From the NCBI GenBank assembly GCA_020860715.1, contig JAJBTU010000007.1, forward strand, positions 1-64,000: a DNA stretch of 64,000 bases. The letters run 5' to 3'. Shown here piece by piece: positions 18,601 to 27,226 of this stretch. The notes under the pieces are model-generated. The model saw nothing but the letters and a program-made list of their open reading frames with translations, ran no database searches and was not told where the DNA came from. The first letter of the stretch is position 1, and the number at the start of each line of letters is the position of its first letter. The stretch is from Clostridiales bacterium (GTDB taxonomy: Bacteria > Bacillota > Clostridia > Lachnospirales > Lachnospiraceae). A program made the translations under genes and the position numbers.

Positions 18601-21600
18601 AAGAAGCAATCCTCACAGACAAGCAGTGTGCTTGGCGGGGCAGAATTTGTTTTATATCAGAAGACCGCGGATGATACATGGGAAGCGGTGACTGTAAAGA
18701 AATCGTCAGACGAAAATGTTTCGGTGACCATTTCGACCGGTTCGAATGATGGCCTTGCAGTCCTGAACAGCTTCTATGAAGAAACTGCGGTAATGAAGAT
18801 CAATGGCACTTACCGTCTTGTAGAGACGAAAGCGGCGGATGGCTATATCCTTCCGACAGATGCGGATGGAAATAAGCTGTATGTGGAATTTACGGTTGAA
18901 GCAGATGGAAGCATTCAGGCGTCATCAAATAGCACTAATTTCAAGGATCTGGTGACGGTTGACAGTGATAAAAATGTGATTACCGTTAAGAATGATCCTA
19001 TCAGCATTACCCTGACAAAGGTGGATGGCGGTTACGCGGATGGAACTGGTTTAACAGATTCCGATACCGTCTATTTGCAGGGGGTATCCTTCACCCTGTC
19101 GGATCAGACGGAAGGGTATTCGGAAAATAGTGTAACAGCGACAACAAATGAAGATGGACAGATCACGTTCGCAACAGATGTTTCCGATGAAAATGGCTTT
19201 AAGCTGATAGCGGGCCATATCTACACGCTTTTGGAGACGGCACCGACCGGTTACTATGGCATCGGCTCCGTAGCTGTTTCCGTTGATTCTGACGGCACCG
19301 TTTCGCTTGTAGGAACTTACATCGATTCTGACTATCTCACGAGCGTAACCGCTGCCGGAACATCAATTACTGTTGTCAATACGCGGGAAATAGGAACAAT
19401 TACGGTTACGAAAACAGATGAGACCGGAGAAACCGTGCTTTCCGGTGCTGAGTTTATGCTGTACAGGGTGACTGAGAACAGTGGGTCTGGTGAGACGGAA
19501 CAGACCATGATCGGTTCTCTGACAACCGGTAATAGCGGTACCGTGACGTGGAGTAATTTGGAGTGGGGTACGTATACGATTTCTGAGACGGCTGCTCCTG
19601 CTGGGTACACGCTGAACAGTAAAGAAAAAACGGTGACAATTGACGCAGACTCCGTTTTCTCAGGATATACTGTCACGTTTGAGGACGAACCAATTTTGTT
19701 TGTTTTGGTAAACTTTGATGGCCTCTATGATGGGACTGGAACCGGCATTATGTCGGCTGGAACATCCGGAACGGACGAGAGTGAGACATCGACAGGCGGT
19801 GTGACATTTACGCTGACTGAACTGAGTGCGGACGGGAAAGAAATAAGTGATAGTGTTCAGACCGCTGTGACGGATGAGAACGGAAAACTTACCTTCGGCG
19901 TAAGCGGTGGTACGAATGGATTTTCGGTTGCAGGCGGAACTGCCTATGTTCTGAAAGAGACGACCGTAACTGGTTATTATGAAATTGCTGAGATTATAAT
20001 AACCGTAAATACGGACGGTACGGTCACCATTGTATCCTCAGAGGATTCCGAAAATGGAGAGGAGGCCGGAGAGGAAACGAATCCATGGCCTGGATCGGAT
20101 TCAAATAAGAGCAGTGTAATCGTCACAAAAAATGATTCGGCTGTGGACGGTGGTGGAAATACCGTGACAGCGGGTGACACGATTGTCGTGACCAACATCC
20201 GTATCCCGGGTTCTGTCACACTCACGAAACTTGGCCTGTACAATGAGTCCTGTATCGATGTTACAGGGGAAGAGGCGGACGCGACACTGCCGCTTGCGGG
20301 CGTGACATTTACGGCGTACAGCAAACTGGAATATACAGATACGGATGAGACCTCGTCCGGCAGTGCGACGCTGTCCGGGGTGATCGGGACGGCGACCAGC
20401 GACGATAACGGACAGGTGTCCTTTACAAACCTGCCCTGGGGAACCTGCTACATTCAGGAGAGCGCAACGGCAGACGGCTATGCTCTTGATGATACGGTAT
20501 ATAAAGCGGAGATCGCGCTGGAAGGCGATACGGTAGTTACTACTGTGTCAGTGAAGGATGAGGATGGAGTATGGATGAAACTGACGGATACTACCATCAT
20601 CAACGATGTCTATCGTTCGGATTTCTCTTTCACAAAAGTGAGCGAGGAGGATTCGACGCAGGTGATCGCAGGCTCTACATACGGCCTGTACCGGCGCTAC
20701 AGCTCTGGAAGTTCGGGCTCTGCGGACAGTGAACTGACCCTGATCGCGACCTGCGTGTCGGATGAGAATGGCCTGGTGAGCTTCGAGGGTCTTTTGATGG
20801 ACGTGGAATACACCGTGGTTGAACTGGAAGCTCCTTCAGGCAGCTATGTCTCTGAGAATTCGATCAGTTTCAACTTTACGATTAACAGCCCGGATGGGAC
20901 AGTGACGACGAACTGGGTATCTACCGGCGAGGGGACGATTGAGCAGACGGAAGACGGACAGCTGGTCTGGAATGAGCCGCAGACTATCGTTTCCATCCTG
21001 AAGCTGGATGAGGATGGAAATGCCCTGGCGGGCGCAACGCTGCAGATACTTGCTGTGGATGCGGACGAAAACACAGATGACAGTGCAGATGAAACTGATG
21101 ATGGAAGTACAGATGGCAGCGCAGACGAAAATACGACTGAAACTGCAAACACAAACGCTGTAGTGATCGGTCTGGATGACGACGGCGACCCGGTTACGAG
21201 TTGGACGACTACCGGGGAAACGCTGGTGCTGACCGGAATTCTGAGCGCCGGGAAGACGTATAAGCTTGTAGAGCTGGATGCGCCGGAAGGCTATGCGGTT
21301 GCGGATCCGGTGACATTTACGGTTCCGGATGACGCACTTGAGCCGGGTGAAAATGAAACGCTGGAAGTTACGATGACGGATGAGCCGATGGCGATCGTGC
21401 TTACGAATTATGATGGAATGTACGATGGAAATCTGACCGGGGACAGTGATGTCCTGGAGAATGTGACATTTACGCTGACCGACCTGACAGACGGAACTAT
21501 CCAGACGGTCACGGCAAAGACGGATGAGAGTGGACAGATTTATTTTGTCAGTACGAACGGAGAGGACAGCTTCCGCGTGATCGCAGGGCATAACTATCTG

Positions 21601-24600
21601 CTGACAGAGGAAACTCTTGCGGGCTACTATGGTATCGGCGAGGTATACCTCACAGTCAATGCGGACCGGACGCTGTCCTTTACGAAAGGCAGCCATGACA
21701 GCGGGACGAAAAGCTATGTGACGATTGGTGCGGACGGACGAACGATCACGGTGGTCAATGTACGCATGACCGGCACGGTGATTCTGGCCAAAAAAGAGCT
21801 TTATCTGGAATCCTGCGCGCAGAAAACGGATAGCGCTGAAGACAACAGCGGGACAGCGAACAACAGCGGAACGGCGGACAACAACGGCACAGCCGATGCC
21901 CTGCGGGCACTCGCGGGCGTGGAGTTTACCCTTTATGCGGATGAGAAACTGGCTTCGGAAGTGGGTACCGCAGTCAGTGACGGATCCGGTCTTGTGATAT
22001 TTGAAGCTGTGCCGCTCGGGACTTATTATTTGCGGGAGACCGTGGCGGCGGGGAAGAACTATATTCTGGATGATACCGTGTATAAAGTCGCAGTCACGGA
22101 GGGCGGCACTACAATCTCGACGCTCTCGGGCGATGCGGTCACGGCGGCGGTGAATGACCAGGTGCGCTCAGATTTCTCTTTTACGAAGGTGAGTGAGGAG
22201 GATCCGACCCAGGTGCTTGCCGGGTCGACGTACGGACTTTACAAAAAAGACAGCTCCGGGGAACTGACGCTGCTCGCGACCTGTGTGTCCGACGAAAATG
22301 GTCTTGTGAGCTTCGCAGGGCTGTTCATGGACGTGGAGTATACGGTGATCGAGCTGGAGGAGCCGTCGGGCAGCTATCTGTCACAGAATTCGATCAGCTT
22401 TAACTTTACGCTCAACAGCTTAGATGGCACGATTACGACGACCCTGGTTTCCACCGGAGAAGGAACAATAAAACAGACGGAGAGCGGGCAATTGATCTGG
22501 CTTGAGCCGCAGACGATCGTTTCCATATTAAAGACAGATGGAGATGGAAAGGCTCTGGCCGGTGCGACGCTTCAGATTCAGGATGCGGACGGTGATCCGG
22601 TGCAGATTGGTATTGACGAGAGCGGCAGCGCGGTCACGAGCTGGGTGAGCACGGAAGAAGCGACTGTTCTTACTGGGATTCTGACGGCCGGAGAGACCTA
22701 TACGCTGGTCGAGCTGGCTGCCCCGGCGGGCTATATAATTGCGGAGCCGGTTGAATTTACGGTGTCGGATGAGAAGGTGGCTCCGAACGTGAATATTGCT
22801 GTGGAAGTCCGGATGGCGGATAAGCCTGTATCCATTATCATGAAAATCATTGACGGCCTGTACGACGGATCCGGGTCAGATGCGATGGGCGGTATTTCTT
22901 TCACACTGGTTCAGCTGGACGAAAGTGGGAAGGCTGTAGATGGAACCGAACAGAGTGCGTCTACAGATTCGTCCGGAAAGATCTGCCTGGGTGCTGCCGC
23001 CGATGACAACAGCTTTGCGGTAGTGGGAGGCCGGACCTACCTGTTGACGGAGCAGAGCATGGATGGTTATTATGAAGTATATTCTTTCATAATAACTATT
23101 GGGGAGGATGGCACGGTCAGCGTGCTGACCTTAGAGGACGGTTCTGTGTATTTGGATGAAGCGCATGGCACAAGCGTAAAGGTCAGCGGGGCAGGGACAG
23201 AGATCACAGTGAAAAATATCCGTATCCCGGGTTCTGTCACACTCACGAAACTGGGCCTGTACAATGAGACCTGTATCAATGTTACCGGGGAAGCTGCGGA
23301 CGCGGCAGTGGCGCTTGCGGGCGTGACATTTACGGCGTACAGCGAACTGGAATATACAGATATGGATGAGACCTCGTCCGGCAGTGCAACGCTGTCCGGG
23401 GTGATCGGGACGGCGACCAGCGACGATAACGGACAGGTGTCCTTTACAAACCTGCCCTGGGGAACCTGCTACATTCAGGAGAGCGCAACGGCAGACGGCT
23501 ATGCTCTTGATGATACGGTATATAAAGCGGAGATCGCGCTGGAAGGCGATACGGTAGTTACTACTGTGTCAGTGAAGGATGAGGATGGAGTATGGATGAA
23601 ACTGACGGATACTACCATCATCAACGATGTCTATCGTTCGGATTTCTCTTTCACAAAAGTGAGCGAGGAGGATTCGACGCAGGTGATCGCAGGCTCTACA
23701 TACGGCCTGTACCGGCGCTACAGCTCTGGAAGTTCGGGCTCTGCGGACGGTGAACTGACCCTGATCGCGACCTGCGTGTCGGATGAGAATGGCCTGGTGC
23801 GCTTTGCGGGTCTTCTGATGGACGTGGAGTATACGGTGATCGAGCTGGAGGAGCCGTCGGGCAGCTATCGGTCCGCGAACGCGGTCAGCTTTAATTTCAC
23901 GCTCAAAAGTCCGAACGGTACAGTGACGACAAACTGGGTATCTACCGGCGAGGGGACGGTCGTGCAGACGGATGAGGGAGATCTGATCTGGAATGAGCCG
24001 CAGACCATTGTCTCCATAGAAAAAGTGGATGAGGACGGCAATGCGCTTGCCGGCGCGACGCTGCAGATACAGGATGAGGATGGAAATGCGGCGGTGATTG
24101 GTCTGGATGGCAATGGCGATCCGCTCACAAGCTGGATCAGTACCGGGGAAACACTGGTGCTGACCGGAATTTTGAGTGCCGGGAAGACATACACTCTGGT
24201 GGAACTGGACGCTCCGGAAGGCTATGAAACAGCTGAACCAATGGAATTTACAGTGCCTGACGATGCTGTTTCGCCCGGAAAAGACACTACGATCACGGTA
24301 ACAATGGTTGACCGGCTTTCCCCATCCGATCCGACAACAACGGACGACCAGACGGAGCCATCCACTGGAAAGACAACGGAACCGGCGACTGAAAAGCTCA
24401 CGGAAGAAGTGACCGAAACGGCAGGTGAAGCGCAGACGGAAGCGCTGACAGAAACGATCACTGAGAACGAGACTTTATCTGAAACGGCAGTCTCTGGTGA
24501 GACAGAAGAAGAGACTGAGCCGCAGACCCTGACGCAGACAGAGACAGCGGCGGAATCCGGGACAGAGTCTGAGACGGAATCCGATACGGAGGACAGCGTG

Positions 24601-24702
24601 ACTACCGGAGATGAAATGCGGCCGTATTTCTGGATGAGCGTGATGCTGCTGTGTGCGCTGGCATTGTTGAAAGCAGGGAGCCGCCGCAGACAGAACAGGT
24701 AG
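15700..24702 (+). CDS. Giant SpaA/Cna-B repeat surface protein with C-terminal sorting signal
   Basis: 3000 residues. The signal peptide is residues ~1-36, cleaved near SVAA/EEE. About 365-545 is an FctA-type pilin isopeptide-linkage domain (YRYVIKETDTAYSGI). From ~720 to 2860 there are about a dozen SpaA/Cna-B units; many show the VTK lysine and ITETAAP-type glutamate used for intramolecular isopeptide bonds. They fall into families: GTITVTK (~725, 1229), GSVTLTKLGLYN (~1500, 2507), FSFTKVSEED (~1637, 2155, 2645) and QTIVSI(L/E)K (~1760, 2270, 2766). About 2870-2965 is a Thr/Glu-rich wall-spanning stretch. The C-terminus has VTTGDEM, a hydrophobic helix (FWMSVMLLCALALL) and the basic tail SRRRQNR, a non-LPXTG sorting signal. 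It starts 49 nt after the sortase fusion and is probably co-transcribed. Likely cell-wall anchored; the ligand is unknown. Confidence 0.9.
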   Translation: MKDGYRFLLNRKKWICFISLLFTFIMSYMTVFSVAAEEEPSESTQTTTTSEITWSVERGNSGNEIILTVTIPEGYSANTVTFTADEAHAAIEKAVTDLSWDYPTSPGYSGIIEVRIQNESAYSYSYEDESFKITSTDDPEFQLIYTNDVGHVNDTNIDRSADNAILYLFDTYTEIDLSSMTSEEDRETASYYISDDYLNGSEGLLSLGEYSSLDDLYVSYYNSVSGGTATGLSDISYKDFFRYILLLDFTNYANIATAETNETVYNYLEDYFNNQCFLFRKKGNSSYYTSFADCAGKYNSSVDTFAGTFAAASSASVKAGTIEFNIEYTYTSNNFQVYPYGFDFTFLLTRDSETTVSSMPAVSVAGDFSFTKILDMSEAAGASVPNISFEYTIEASEAVEAETDTDGNITAQAIYAGVFTDVSSTESETDANGASVVKTTQYPQIGTANFTTASTVTKDHDTGSSYATAKVGIDFSGVDFSEKGAGIYRYVIKETDTAYSGITYDSNLVRYLDVFVVEDLESSASAGKPVYVIQAYQLYSALSGTSNDGTQETETESGTADSPEETEADSSSSKSTGYTNQYTTYDLTVAKSCATDTDTGFAFTISFSGGLEGSVLYYSVYDSENATQSTMQSVTLTKMGDVSSSPEARIAITLADSDIVTITGLTSDITYTISESATGYTATAEKTAATTGTVAVTGDNGVLTLAAQTMGESDNTVTVTNTRKTGTITVTKVDADDNTKVLSGATFTLTDRSGSFVAAKTTGTDGTATFSGLTWDTYTITETAAPTGYKLDSGNSCPVTINASTVSTTQTVTFKDTQTSFTLDKVDADDTAISLNDVSLTFKGTTGTVTEGWTLVWSRNSEGIESYTISEGDTVISTVSGTSASPSVVIKGLPAGTYTISETTVPDGYTKADDFTLKVEENGSVSVTSTAASASSSTGDENVSCRLNEQTGVYEVKVVDDTFDVTVKKQSSQTSSVLGGAEFVLYQKTADDTWEAVTVKKSSDENVSVTISTGSNDGLAVLNSFYEETAVMKINGTYRLVETKAADGYILPTDADGNKLYVEFTVEADGSIQASSNSTNFKDLVTVDSDKNVITVKNDPISITLTKVDGGYADGTGLTDSDTVYLQGVSFTLSDQTEGYSENSVTATTNEDGQITFATDVSDENGFKLIAGHIYTLLETAPTGYYGIGSVAVSVDSDGTVSLVGTYIDSDYLTSVTAAGTSITVVNTREIGTITVTKTDETGETVLSGAEFMLYRVTENSGSGETEQTMIGSLTTGNSGTVTWSNLEWGTYTISETAAPAGYTLNSKEKTVTIDADSVFSGYTVTFEDEPILFVLVNFDGLYDGTGTGIMSAGTSGTDESETSTGGVTFTLTELSADGKEISDSVQTAVTDENGKLTFGVSGGTNGFSVAGGTAYVLKETTVTGYYEIAEIIITVNTDGTVTIVSSEDSENGEEAGEETNPWPGSDSNKSSVIVTKNDSAVDGGGNTVTAGDTIVVTNIRIPGSVTLTKLGLYNESCIDVTGEEADATLPLAGVTFTAYSKLEYTDTDETSSGSATLSGVIGTATSDDNGQVSFTNLPWGTCYIQESATADGYALDDTVYKAEIALEGDTVVTTVSVKDEDGVWMKLTDTTIINDVYRSDFSFTKVSEEDSTQVIAGSTYGLYRRYSSGSSGSADSELTLIATCVSDENGLVSFEGLLMDVEYTVVELEAPSGSYVSENSISFNFTINSPDGTVTTNWVSTGEGTIEQTEDGQLVWNEPQTIVSILKLDEDGNALAGATLQILAVDADENTDDSADETDDGSTDGSADENTTETANTNAVVIGLDDDGDPVTSWTTTGETLVLTGILSAGKTYKLVELDAPEGYAVADPVTFTVPDDALEPGENETLEVTMTDEPMAIVLTNYDGMYDGNLTGDSDVLENVTFTLTDLTDGTIQTVTAKTDESGQIYFVSTNGEDSFRVIAGHNYLLTEETLAGYYGIGEVYLTVNADRTLSFTKGSHDSGTKSYVTIGADGRTITVVNVRMTGTVILAKKELYLESCAQKTDSAEDNSGTANNSGTADNNGTADALRALAGVEFTLYADEKLASEVGTAVSDGSGLVIFEAVPLGTYYLRETVAAGKNYILDDTVYKVAVTEGGTTISTLSGDAVTAAVNDQVRSDFSFTKVSEEDPTQVLAGSTYGLYKKDSSGELTLLATCVSDENGLVSFAGLFMDVEYTVIELEEPSGSYLSQNSISFNFTLNSLDGTITTTLVSTGEGTIKQTESGQLIWLEPQTIVSILKTDGDGKALAGATLQIQDADGDPVQIGIDESGSAVTSWVSTEEATVLTGILTAGETYTLVELAAPAGYIIAEPVEFTVSDEKVAPNVNIAVEVRMADKPVSIIMKIIDGLYDGSGSDAMGGISFTLVQLDESGKAVDGTEQSASTDSSGKICLGAAADDNSFAVVGGRTYLLTEQSMDGYYEVYSFIITIGEDGTVSVLTLEDGSVYLDEAHGTSVKVSGAGTEITVKNIRIPGSVTLTKLGLYNETCINVTGEAADAAVALAGVTFTAYSELEYTDMDETSSGSATLSGVIGTATSDDNGQVSFTNLPWGTCYIQESATADGYALDDTVYKAEIALEGDTVVTTVSVKDEDGVWMKLTDTTIINDVYRSDFSFTKVSEEDSTQVIAGSTYGLYRRYSSGSSGSADGELTLIATCVSDENGLVRFAGLLMDVEYTVIELEEPSGSYRSANAVSFNFTLKSPNGTVTTNWVSTGEGTVVQTDEGDLIWNEPQTIVSIEKVDEDGNALAGATLQIQDEDGNAAVIGLDGNGDPLTSWISTGETLVLTGILSAGKTYTLVELDAPEGYETAEPMEFTVPDDAVSPGKDTTITVTMVDRLSPSDPTTTDDQTEPSTGKTTEPATEKLTEEVTETAGEAQTEALTETITENETLSETAVSGETEEETEPQTLTQTETAAESGTESETESDTEDSVTTGDEMRPYFWMSVMLLCALALLKAGSRRRQNR
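20200..20780 (+). repeat. Long intragenic direct repeat, copy 1
   Basis: This ~580-bp block inside the giant surface gene recurs at 23221-23801 with a constant offset of 3021 bp (1007 codons, in frame) and no indels. About 355 bp (near 20371-20727) are identical; differences cluster at the 5' end. It encodes the GSVTLTKLGLYN and FSFTKVSEED units. Confidence 0.9.
23221..23801 (+). repeat. Long intragenic direct repeat, copy 2
   Basis: Second copy of the block at 20200-20780, offset 3021 bp. The near-identity points to recent duplication or gene conversion. Recombination between copies would remove 1007 residues without breaking the frame. Confidence 0.9.
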
Positions 24703-24736
24703 AGTAGGAAGATTCATGTATGAATTAGAAGGGCAA

Positions 24737-24765
24737 AAAAGGGGAGACATTGCGTCTCCCCTTTT
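24737..24765. terminator. Bidirectional terminator between the surface gene and DAHP synthase
   Basis: A perfect 12-bp stem AAAAGGGGAGAC/GTCTCCCCTTTT with a 5-nt loop lies between two convergent genes. The T-run serves the plus strand and the A-run, read as T, the minus strand. Confidence 0.85.
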
Positions 24766-24775
24766 AGTCTATTTT

Positions 24776-25810
24776 TCAGCACTTCTTATAAATCTCATAG
24801 ATCAGCTTCTCGGACTTTTCCCAGCCGAGGCACGGATCCGTGATGGACTTGCCGTAAACGTGTGGTTCGCAGCCGATCTTCTGCGCACCGTCCTCAATAT
24901 AGCTTTCAATCATAAAGCCCTTGACCAGTTTTTTCAGTTCCGGTGAATAGCTGCGGCTGTGCAGGACTTCCTGAACGATGCGGATCTGCTCCAGATATTG
25001 TTTGCCGGAGTTGGAGTGGTTCGTGTCCACGATGACTGCCGGATTGGCGAGATCGCGCTTCTCGTACAGCTCGTGCAGCAGGATCAGGTCCTCATAGTGG
25101 TAGTTCGGGATGGCGTTTCCGTGCTTGTTGGTCGCGCCGCGCAGGACGACGTGTGCCAACGGATTGCCGGTCGTATTGACCTCCCAGCCGCGATAGATGA
25201 ATGTGTGCTGTGCATGCGCCGCTACAACCGAATTTAACAGGACAGAGAGGTCGCCGCTGGTCGGATTCTTCATGCCGGCCGGCACATCCATGCCGCTGAC
25301 GGTCATGCGGTGATGCTGATCCTCGACGGAACGGGCGCCGATAGCCACGTAGGAGAGCAGGTCGTCCAGATAGCGGTAGTTCTCCGGATAAAGCATCTCA
25401 TCGGCCGACGTCAGGCCGGTTTCCTCGATGACTCTCGTATGGAGAGAACGCACGGCTACCAGACCGGTAAACACATCCGGCTGTTTTTCCGGGTCGGGCT
25501 GATGTATCATGCCTTTATAGCCTTCGCCGGTCGTGCGCGGCTTATTTGTGTAAATGCGCGGGATCAGGATCAGGCGGTCGCCAACTTTATCCTGCACTTT
25601 GGCGAGCCGATGCACGTAATCCATCACCGGCTCCGGGTTGTCCGCGGAGCATGGTCCGATGATAACAAGAAACTTATCGGATCTTCCGGTGATGACGTCG
25701 CTGATTTCCGCATCGCGCCGCTTCTTGGCTTCTACGACTTTCTGCGGGAGCGGATATTCTTTTTTTACCTCCGCCGGAATCAGAAGTTTTTTCACAAAAT
25801 TCATGGACAT
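24776..25810 (-). CDS. aroF: 3-deoxy-7-phosphoheptulonate (DAHP) synthase, class I AroF/AroG type
   Basis: First step of the shikimate pathway: PEP + erythrose 4-phosphate to DAHP, cytosolic, metal dependent. The 344-residue length is typical of the type Ialpha enzymes. Visible signatures are LVIIGPCSADNPEP, RIYTNKPRTTGEGYKG, GARSVEDQHHR, GMKNPTSGD and VDTNHSNSGK. The start at 25810 is supported by GAGGT 8 nt upstream; ATG 25804 is the alternative. Which aromatic amino acid inhibits it cannot be told from sequence here, so the aroF symbol is a family-level label. aroC and trpS lie further along the window in a separate unit. Confidence 0.93.
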   Translation of the reverse strand: MSMNFVKKLLIPAEVKKEYPLPQKVVEAKKRRDAEISDVITGRSDKFLVIIGPCSADNPEPVMDYVHRLAKVQDKVGDRLILIPRIYTNKPRTTGEGYKGMIHQPDPEKQPDVFTGLVAVRSLHTRVIEETGLTSADEMLYPENYRYLDDLLSYVAIGARSVEDQHHRMTVSGMDVPAGMKNPTSGDLSVLLNSVVAAHAQHTFIYRGWEVNTTGNPLAHVVLRGATNKHGNAIPNYHYEDLILLHELYEKRDLANPAVIVDTNHSNSGKQYLEQIRIVQEVLHSRSYSPELKKLVKGFMIESYIEDGAQKIGCEPHVYGKSITDPCLGWEKSEKLIYEIYKKC

Positions 25811-25905
25811 ATCGGTGTACCTCGTCTTAATTAAGTATAGTCAGGTTCAGGCTTTATCAGTTAAAAACAATGCTGCCTTTATGAATTCAAAAGCCTTTAT
25901 AGTAT

Positions 25906-25934
25906 AGTATAATCAGAAAAAAATGTCGACACAA
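25906..25934 (-). promoter_or_regulatory. Promoter of the DAHP synthase gene
   Basis: On the minus strand TTGTGT (25934-25929), 17 nt, TATACT (25911-25906). A second TATACT overlaps it (25906-25901). Confidence 0.45.
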
Positions 25935-25947
25935 ATTTTTGATTTGA

Positions 25948-25976
25948 TTGTGTTTCCGCAAAAAGTCTGGTATACT
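25948..25976 (+). promoter_or_regulatory. Promoter of the SirC-RNase HI fusion gene
   Basis: TTGTGT (25948-25953), 17 nt, TATACT (25971-25976), about 40 nt before the start codon. It has the same box sequences as the divergent promoter 14 nt away. Confidence 0.5.
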
Positions 25977-26016
25977 CATTTCCAAATGGAATCTGGTGCA
26001 GGGAAACGGTGAACTC

Positions 26017-27042
26017 ATGGAAAAGAAGAACAAAAAATACTTTCCGGTCTTTGTGGATCTTAGCGATAAAAAAATCGTAGTGGTAGGTGCCGGTACGATT
26101 GCCAAGCGGCGGATTCGCGCACTGGTCGATTTTACGGATCATCTTTTTGTGATCGCGCCGGAAGTGAATCCGGAGCTGCGCGATCTGGAAGCGGCCGGCC
26201 GACTGACAATTGTTCGCAGGAAATATGCGAAAGAAGATATTCGTGGCGCATCGCTTGTGATTGCCGCGACGAATGACAACCGGCTCAATCAGGACATCTA
26301 TTCGGACTGTAAGGAGGCCGGGATTCTGGTGAATGTCTGTAATGACAAGACCCGCTGTGATTTTTATTTTCCGGTGCTTGCCTATGACGATACCATTGTC
26401 GCAGGCGTCAGCTCGGCGGGACGTGACGCTGCCGGGTCAAAACGTGTGGCAAATCAGATCCGGGAGATGCTGCGGGAGAAAGAGAAGCCGACAGGTACGG
26501 CAGAATATGATGAACCGATGGAAACGGCAGGCTCTGCGGAACCGGCGGAATCGGCAGAATCAAAAGTCCGCATCTATACCGATGGCGCAGCACGCGGCAA
26601 TCCGGACGGACCGGGCGGATACGGGACGATTTTACAGTACACAGATGCTTCCGGAAAGCTGCATGAGAGGGAGTTTTCGCAGGGCTATATGAAGACGACC
26701 AACAACCGCATGGAGCTGATGGCGGCGATCGTCGGACTGGAAGCTCTGAACCGGCCCTGCGAGGTCGAGCTGTACTCGGATTCCCAATATCTGATCAAAG
26801 CATTCAATGAGCGCTGGCTGGATGGCTGGATCAAGAAAAACTGGATGCGAAATAAAACGGATCCGGTCAAAAATGTGGATCTCTGGAAGCGCCTGCTGGC
26901 TGCGGCCCAGCCTCATCAGATCACCTGGAACTGGGTGAAGGGACATGACGGGCATCCGGAAAACGAGCGGTGCGATCGTCTGGCGACCGGCGCGGCGGAC
27001 GGGGAGGATCTGATCGAGGATATTGTACAGGCACCTTGCTGA
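26017..27042 (+). CDS. Fusion of precorrin-2 dehydrogenase (SirC/CysG-N type) and ribonuclease HI
   Basis: 341 residues. Residues 1-~150 match the NAD-dependent precorrin-2 dehydrogenase domain (siroheme synthesis): the thiamine-repeat-like [28 protein letters not shown], then [14 protein letters not shown] and [14 protein letters not shown]. Residues ~152-184 are an Ala/Glu/Ser linker. Residues 185-330 are a complete RNase HI: Asp189 ([10 protein letters not shown]), Glu233 (NRMELMAA), Asp255 (YSDSQY) and Asp320 (ERCDRLA), with spacing like the E. coli enzyme. The reading frame is continuous, so it is one polypeptide. No ferrochelatase or uroporphyrinogen methyltransferase part is present. 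ATG 26017 (MEKKNKKYF) is the likely start. Stands alone between aroF and alaS. Confidence 0.88.
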   Translation: MEKKNKKYFPVFVDLSDKKIVVVGAGTIAKRRIRALVDFTDHLFVIAPEVNPELRDLEAAGRLTIVRRKYAKEDIRGASLVIAATNDNRLNQDIYSDCKEAGILVNVCNDKTRCDFYFPVLAYDDTIVAGVSSAGRDAAGSKRVANQIREMLREKEKPTGTAEYDEPMETAGSAEPAESAESKVRIYTDGAARGNPDGPGGYGTILQYTDASGKLHEREFSQGYMKTTNNRMELMAAIVGLEALNRPCEVELYSDSQYLIKAFNERWLDGWIKKNWMRNKTDPVKNVDLWKRLLAAAQPHQITWNWVKGHDGHPENERCDRLATGAADGEDLIEDIVQAPC

Positions 27043-27098
27043 TGTGGAAACAGATGCTGCGTTATCCAGGAAACTGCCGGAGTTTGCCTGTTTTCATA

Positions 27099-27127
27099 TT
27101 GAAATCAAAATTGCATTGTGCTATCAT
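27099..27127 (+). promoter_or_regulatory. Promoter of alaS
   Basis: TTGAAA (27099-27104), 17-nt spacer, TATCAT (27122-27127). The ~95-nt leader contains a small hairpin, TATAGC/GCTATA (27150-27167), but is too short for a T-box. Confidence 0.5.
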
Positions 27128-27226
27128 GATTCACGATGTTCTACGGCGATATAGCTTTAAGGCTATAAGCGAAAAATATAGATAACACTGGAAATAGAAA
27201 AAGGAAATATAAACGGAGGCGTAGTC

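Noticed and set aside
20836-21696. A 286-codon open frame on the minus strand inside the giant surface gene
   Set aside because: It is antisense to a coherent SpaA repeat region, has no ribosome site or recognisable domain, and similar antisense frames recur with the repeats.
24466-24702. Canonical LPXTG motif at the end of the giant surface protein
   Set aside because: No LPXTG is present; the only fitting motif is VTTGDEM before the hydrophobic helix, so it is described as a non-canonical signal.
27043-27226. T-box leader before alaS (and likewise before gltX and trpS)
   Set aside because: The transcribed leaders are too short and lack the T-box sequence and a terminator/antiterminator pair.
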